Shown: positions 4,427 through 5,032 of the stretch, piece after piece | How positions within the stretch are numbered: the stretch's first letter is position 1 | How the letters are laid out: the number at the start of each line of letters is the position of its first letter | NCBI GenBank assembly: GCA_041394725.1 | Contig: JAWKHR010000104.1 | Span: 1 to 5,032, forward strand | Length of the DNA stretch: 5,032 nucleotides | Reading direction: 5' to 3' | DNA from: JAWKHR01 sp041394725 | GTDB lineage: Bacteria; Acidobacteriota; Vicinamibacteria; Vicinamibacterales; SCN-69-37 | The notes under the pieces: generated by a model | Seen by the model: only the letters and a program-made list of their open reading frames with translations | Told to the model about the DNA's origin: nothing | Databases searched by the model: none | Program-made: the position numbers and the translations under genes

Positions 4427-5032
4427 CTAGAGGAAGCGCGTCAGCGCGACGTTGACCGTCCGGGCGTCGCGGGGAGCGGGGCGCCACTGGATCAGGATCG
4501 GGGCCTGGTAGGTGCCCTCGACGACGCGGCTGCCGGAGGGCGAGTCGGTGTCGGAGACGAGCAGGTCGACCGACCTGCGCGCGCGGAGGAAGCGTGAGGC
4601 CGGGACCTCGAGCATGCGGGCGACCAGCTGCTCCATGCGCGTGGACTGCAGGCCGAGCGCGTCCATCAGCCGGTTCATCGCGCGCACGAGGTCGTACTTC
4701 GCGTAGCCCAGCGCCTTGGCCGGCACCGCCATCGGGTCGTTCCACGCGTGGCGCGCCTTCTCGGCGGCGAAGCGCAACGGGTTGCGCAGCACGTCCGCCA
4801 GGTCGTGCTGCATGAGCAGCGTCTCGTACTCGTTCACCGTCAGGCTGGCGCAGTGCTCGCCGGACGCGAGCTCGAGGCGCACGCGGCCCTTGCGGACGTC
4901 GTGCCGGTCGATGAACTCCGCGAGCTGGCCGTAAAGGCCGAGCCCGGGCTGCTTCATGTTGACCGCGTCGATCGGGTGCGTCGAGACCGGCACCTGCAGC
5001 GTGGTGCGCGCGACCACCTCTTCGCGGTCGTA
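4427..5032 (-). CDS. Conserved-looking hypothetical protein, probably soluble (5' partial)
   Basis: I do not recognise this family. The frame is open from the right edge of the window to a TAG stop at 4429-4427, giving 201 visible residues. A GTG at 5017-5015 could start a 196-residue protein, but the purine-rich AGAGG directly abuts it, which is too close for a ribosome binding site. The preceding codons read YDREEV, so the gene more likely starts outside the window. Visible residues 1 to about 80 are mixed and hydrophilic (STHPIDAVN, GLYGQLAEFIDRH, and 'RVRLELASGEHCASL' suggesting a strand). About 70-160 should be mostly helical, rich in Arg, Met and Leu. The last 40 residues look like beta strands ending in 'VNVALTRFL'. 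No signal peptide, membrane segment or known catalytic motif is visible. Codon use (G/C at third positions) matches the neighbours, so it is a real gene. It is convergent with the M48 gene, and nothing in the window links it functionally. Confidence 0.75.
   Translation of the reverse strand, partial: YDREEVVARTTLQVPVSTHPIDAVNMKQPGLGLYGQLAEFIDRHDVRKGRVRLELASGEHCASLTVNEYETLLMQHDLADVLRNPLRFAAEKARHAWNDPMAVPAKALGYAKYDLVRAMNRLMDALGLQSTRMEQLVARMLEVPASRFLRARRSVDLLVSDTDSPSGSRVVEGTYQAPILIQWRPAPRDARTVNVALTRFL

Noticed and set aside
4384..4430. The GAA-loop hairpins as a CRISPR repeat or an attachment site.
   Set aside because: Only two unequal stems are present, with no spacers and no integrase or cas gene nearby. 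Position between convergent stops favours termination.
3027..4745. A 572-codon open frame on the minus strand crossing the ends of DUF898, all of M48 and part of the last gene.
   Set aside because: It overlaps three supported genes and the terminator hairpins, and its product is low-complexity Arg/Gly/Ala/Pro. It is a composition artefact.

Overview
This is a GC-rich window (about 70% G+C by eye) from a bacterial chromosome. Start codons are mixed (ATG, GTG, TTG), intergenic gaps are short, and long shadow ORFs lie antisense to the real genes. The gene content is a c-type cytochrome tail carrying a DUF3471-like extension, a secreted GH51 arabinofuranosidase, a DUF898/M48 pair, and short heptamer repeats between genes. 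This fits a soil-type Acidobacteriota (Vicinamibacteria-like) best, but that assignment is an inference from style and content. No marker gene is present to prove it.

Layout. (1) Positions 2-427, plus strand: the 3' end of a c-type cytochrome gene whose haem-binding part lies outside the window, followed by a small beta-rich extension. (2) Positions 428-524: a convergent intergenic gap with a short GC hairpin and a run of degenerate 7-bp repeats. (3) Positions 525-2078, minus strand: a complete secreted alpha-L-arabinofuranosidase of family GH51, with both catalytic glutamates and the other recognised active-site residues, preceded by a good GGAGG site and a plausible -10 box. (4) Positions 2079-2263: a divergent intergenic region with nested direct and inverted repeats and a second -10-like box close to the next start. 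(5) Positions 2264-4382, plus strand: a two-gene operon encoding a DUF898 (YjgN-like) polytopic membrane protein and a membrane-anchored M48 zinc metallopeptidase. The peptidase starts on a TTG codon inside the last 23 bases of the DUF898 gene. (6) Positions 4383-4426: tandem GAA-loop hairpins between convergent genes, probably a bidirectional terminator. (7) Positions 4427-5032, minus strand: an unrecognised, probably soluble protein that runs off the right edge.

How the genes work together. The DUF898 and M48 genes are the only pair that clearly forms a unit. Their overlap implies translational coupling and a shared role at the cytoplasmic membrane, possibly protein quality control or processing. 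The arabinofuranosidase acts alone here, releasing arabinose from plant-type polysaccharides or oligosaccharides outside the cytoplasm. The cytochrome belongs to whatever redox operon lies to the left. I saw no mobile element, CRISPR array, tRNA, rRNA or defence gene. The most noteworthy signals are a threefold, gap-free internal repeat in the DUF898 protein, the overlapping DUF898/M48 arrangement, and the cytochrome-DUF3471-like fusion.
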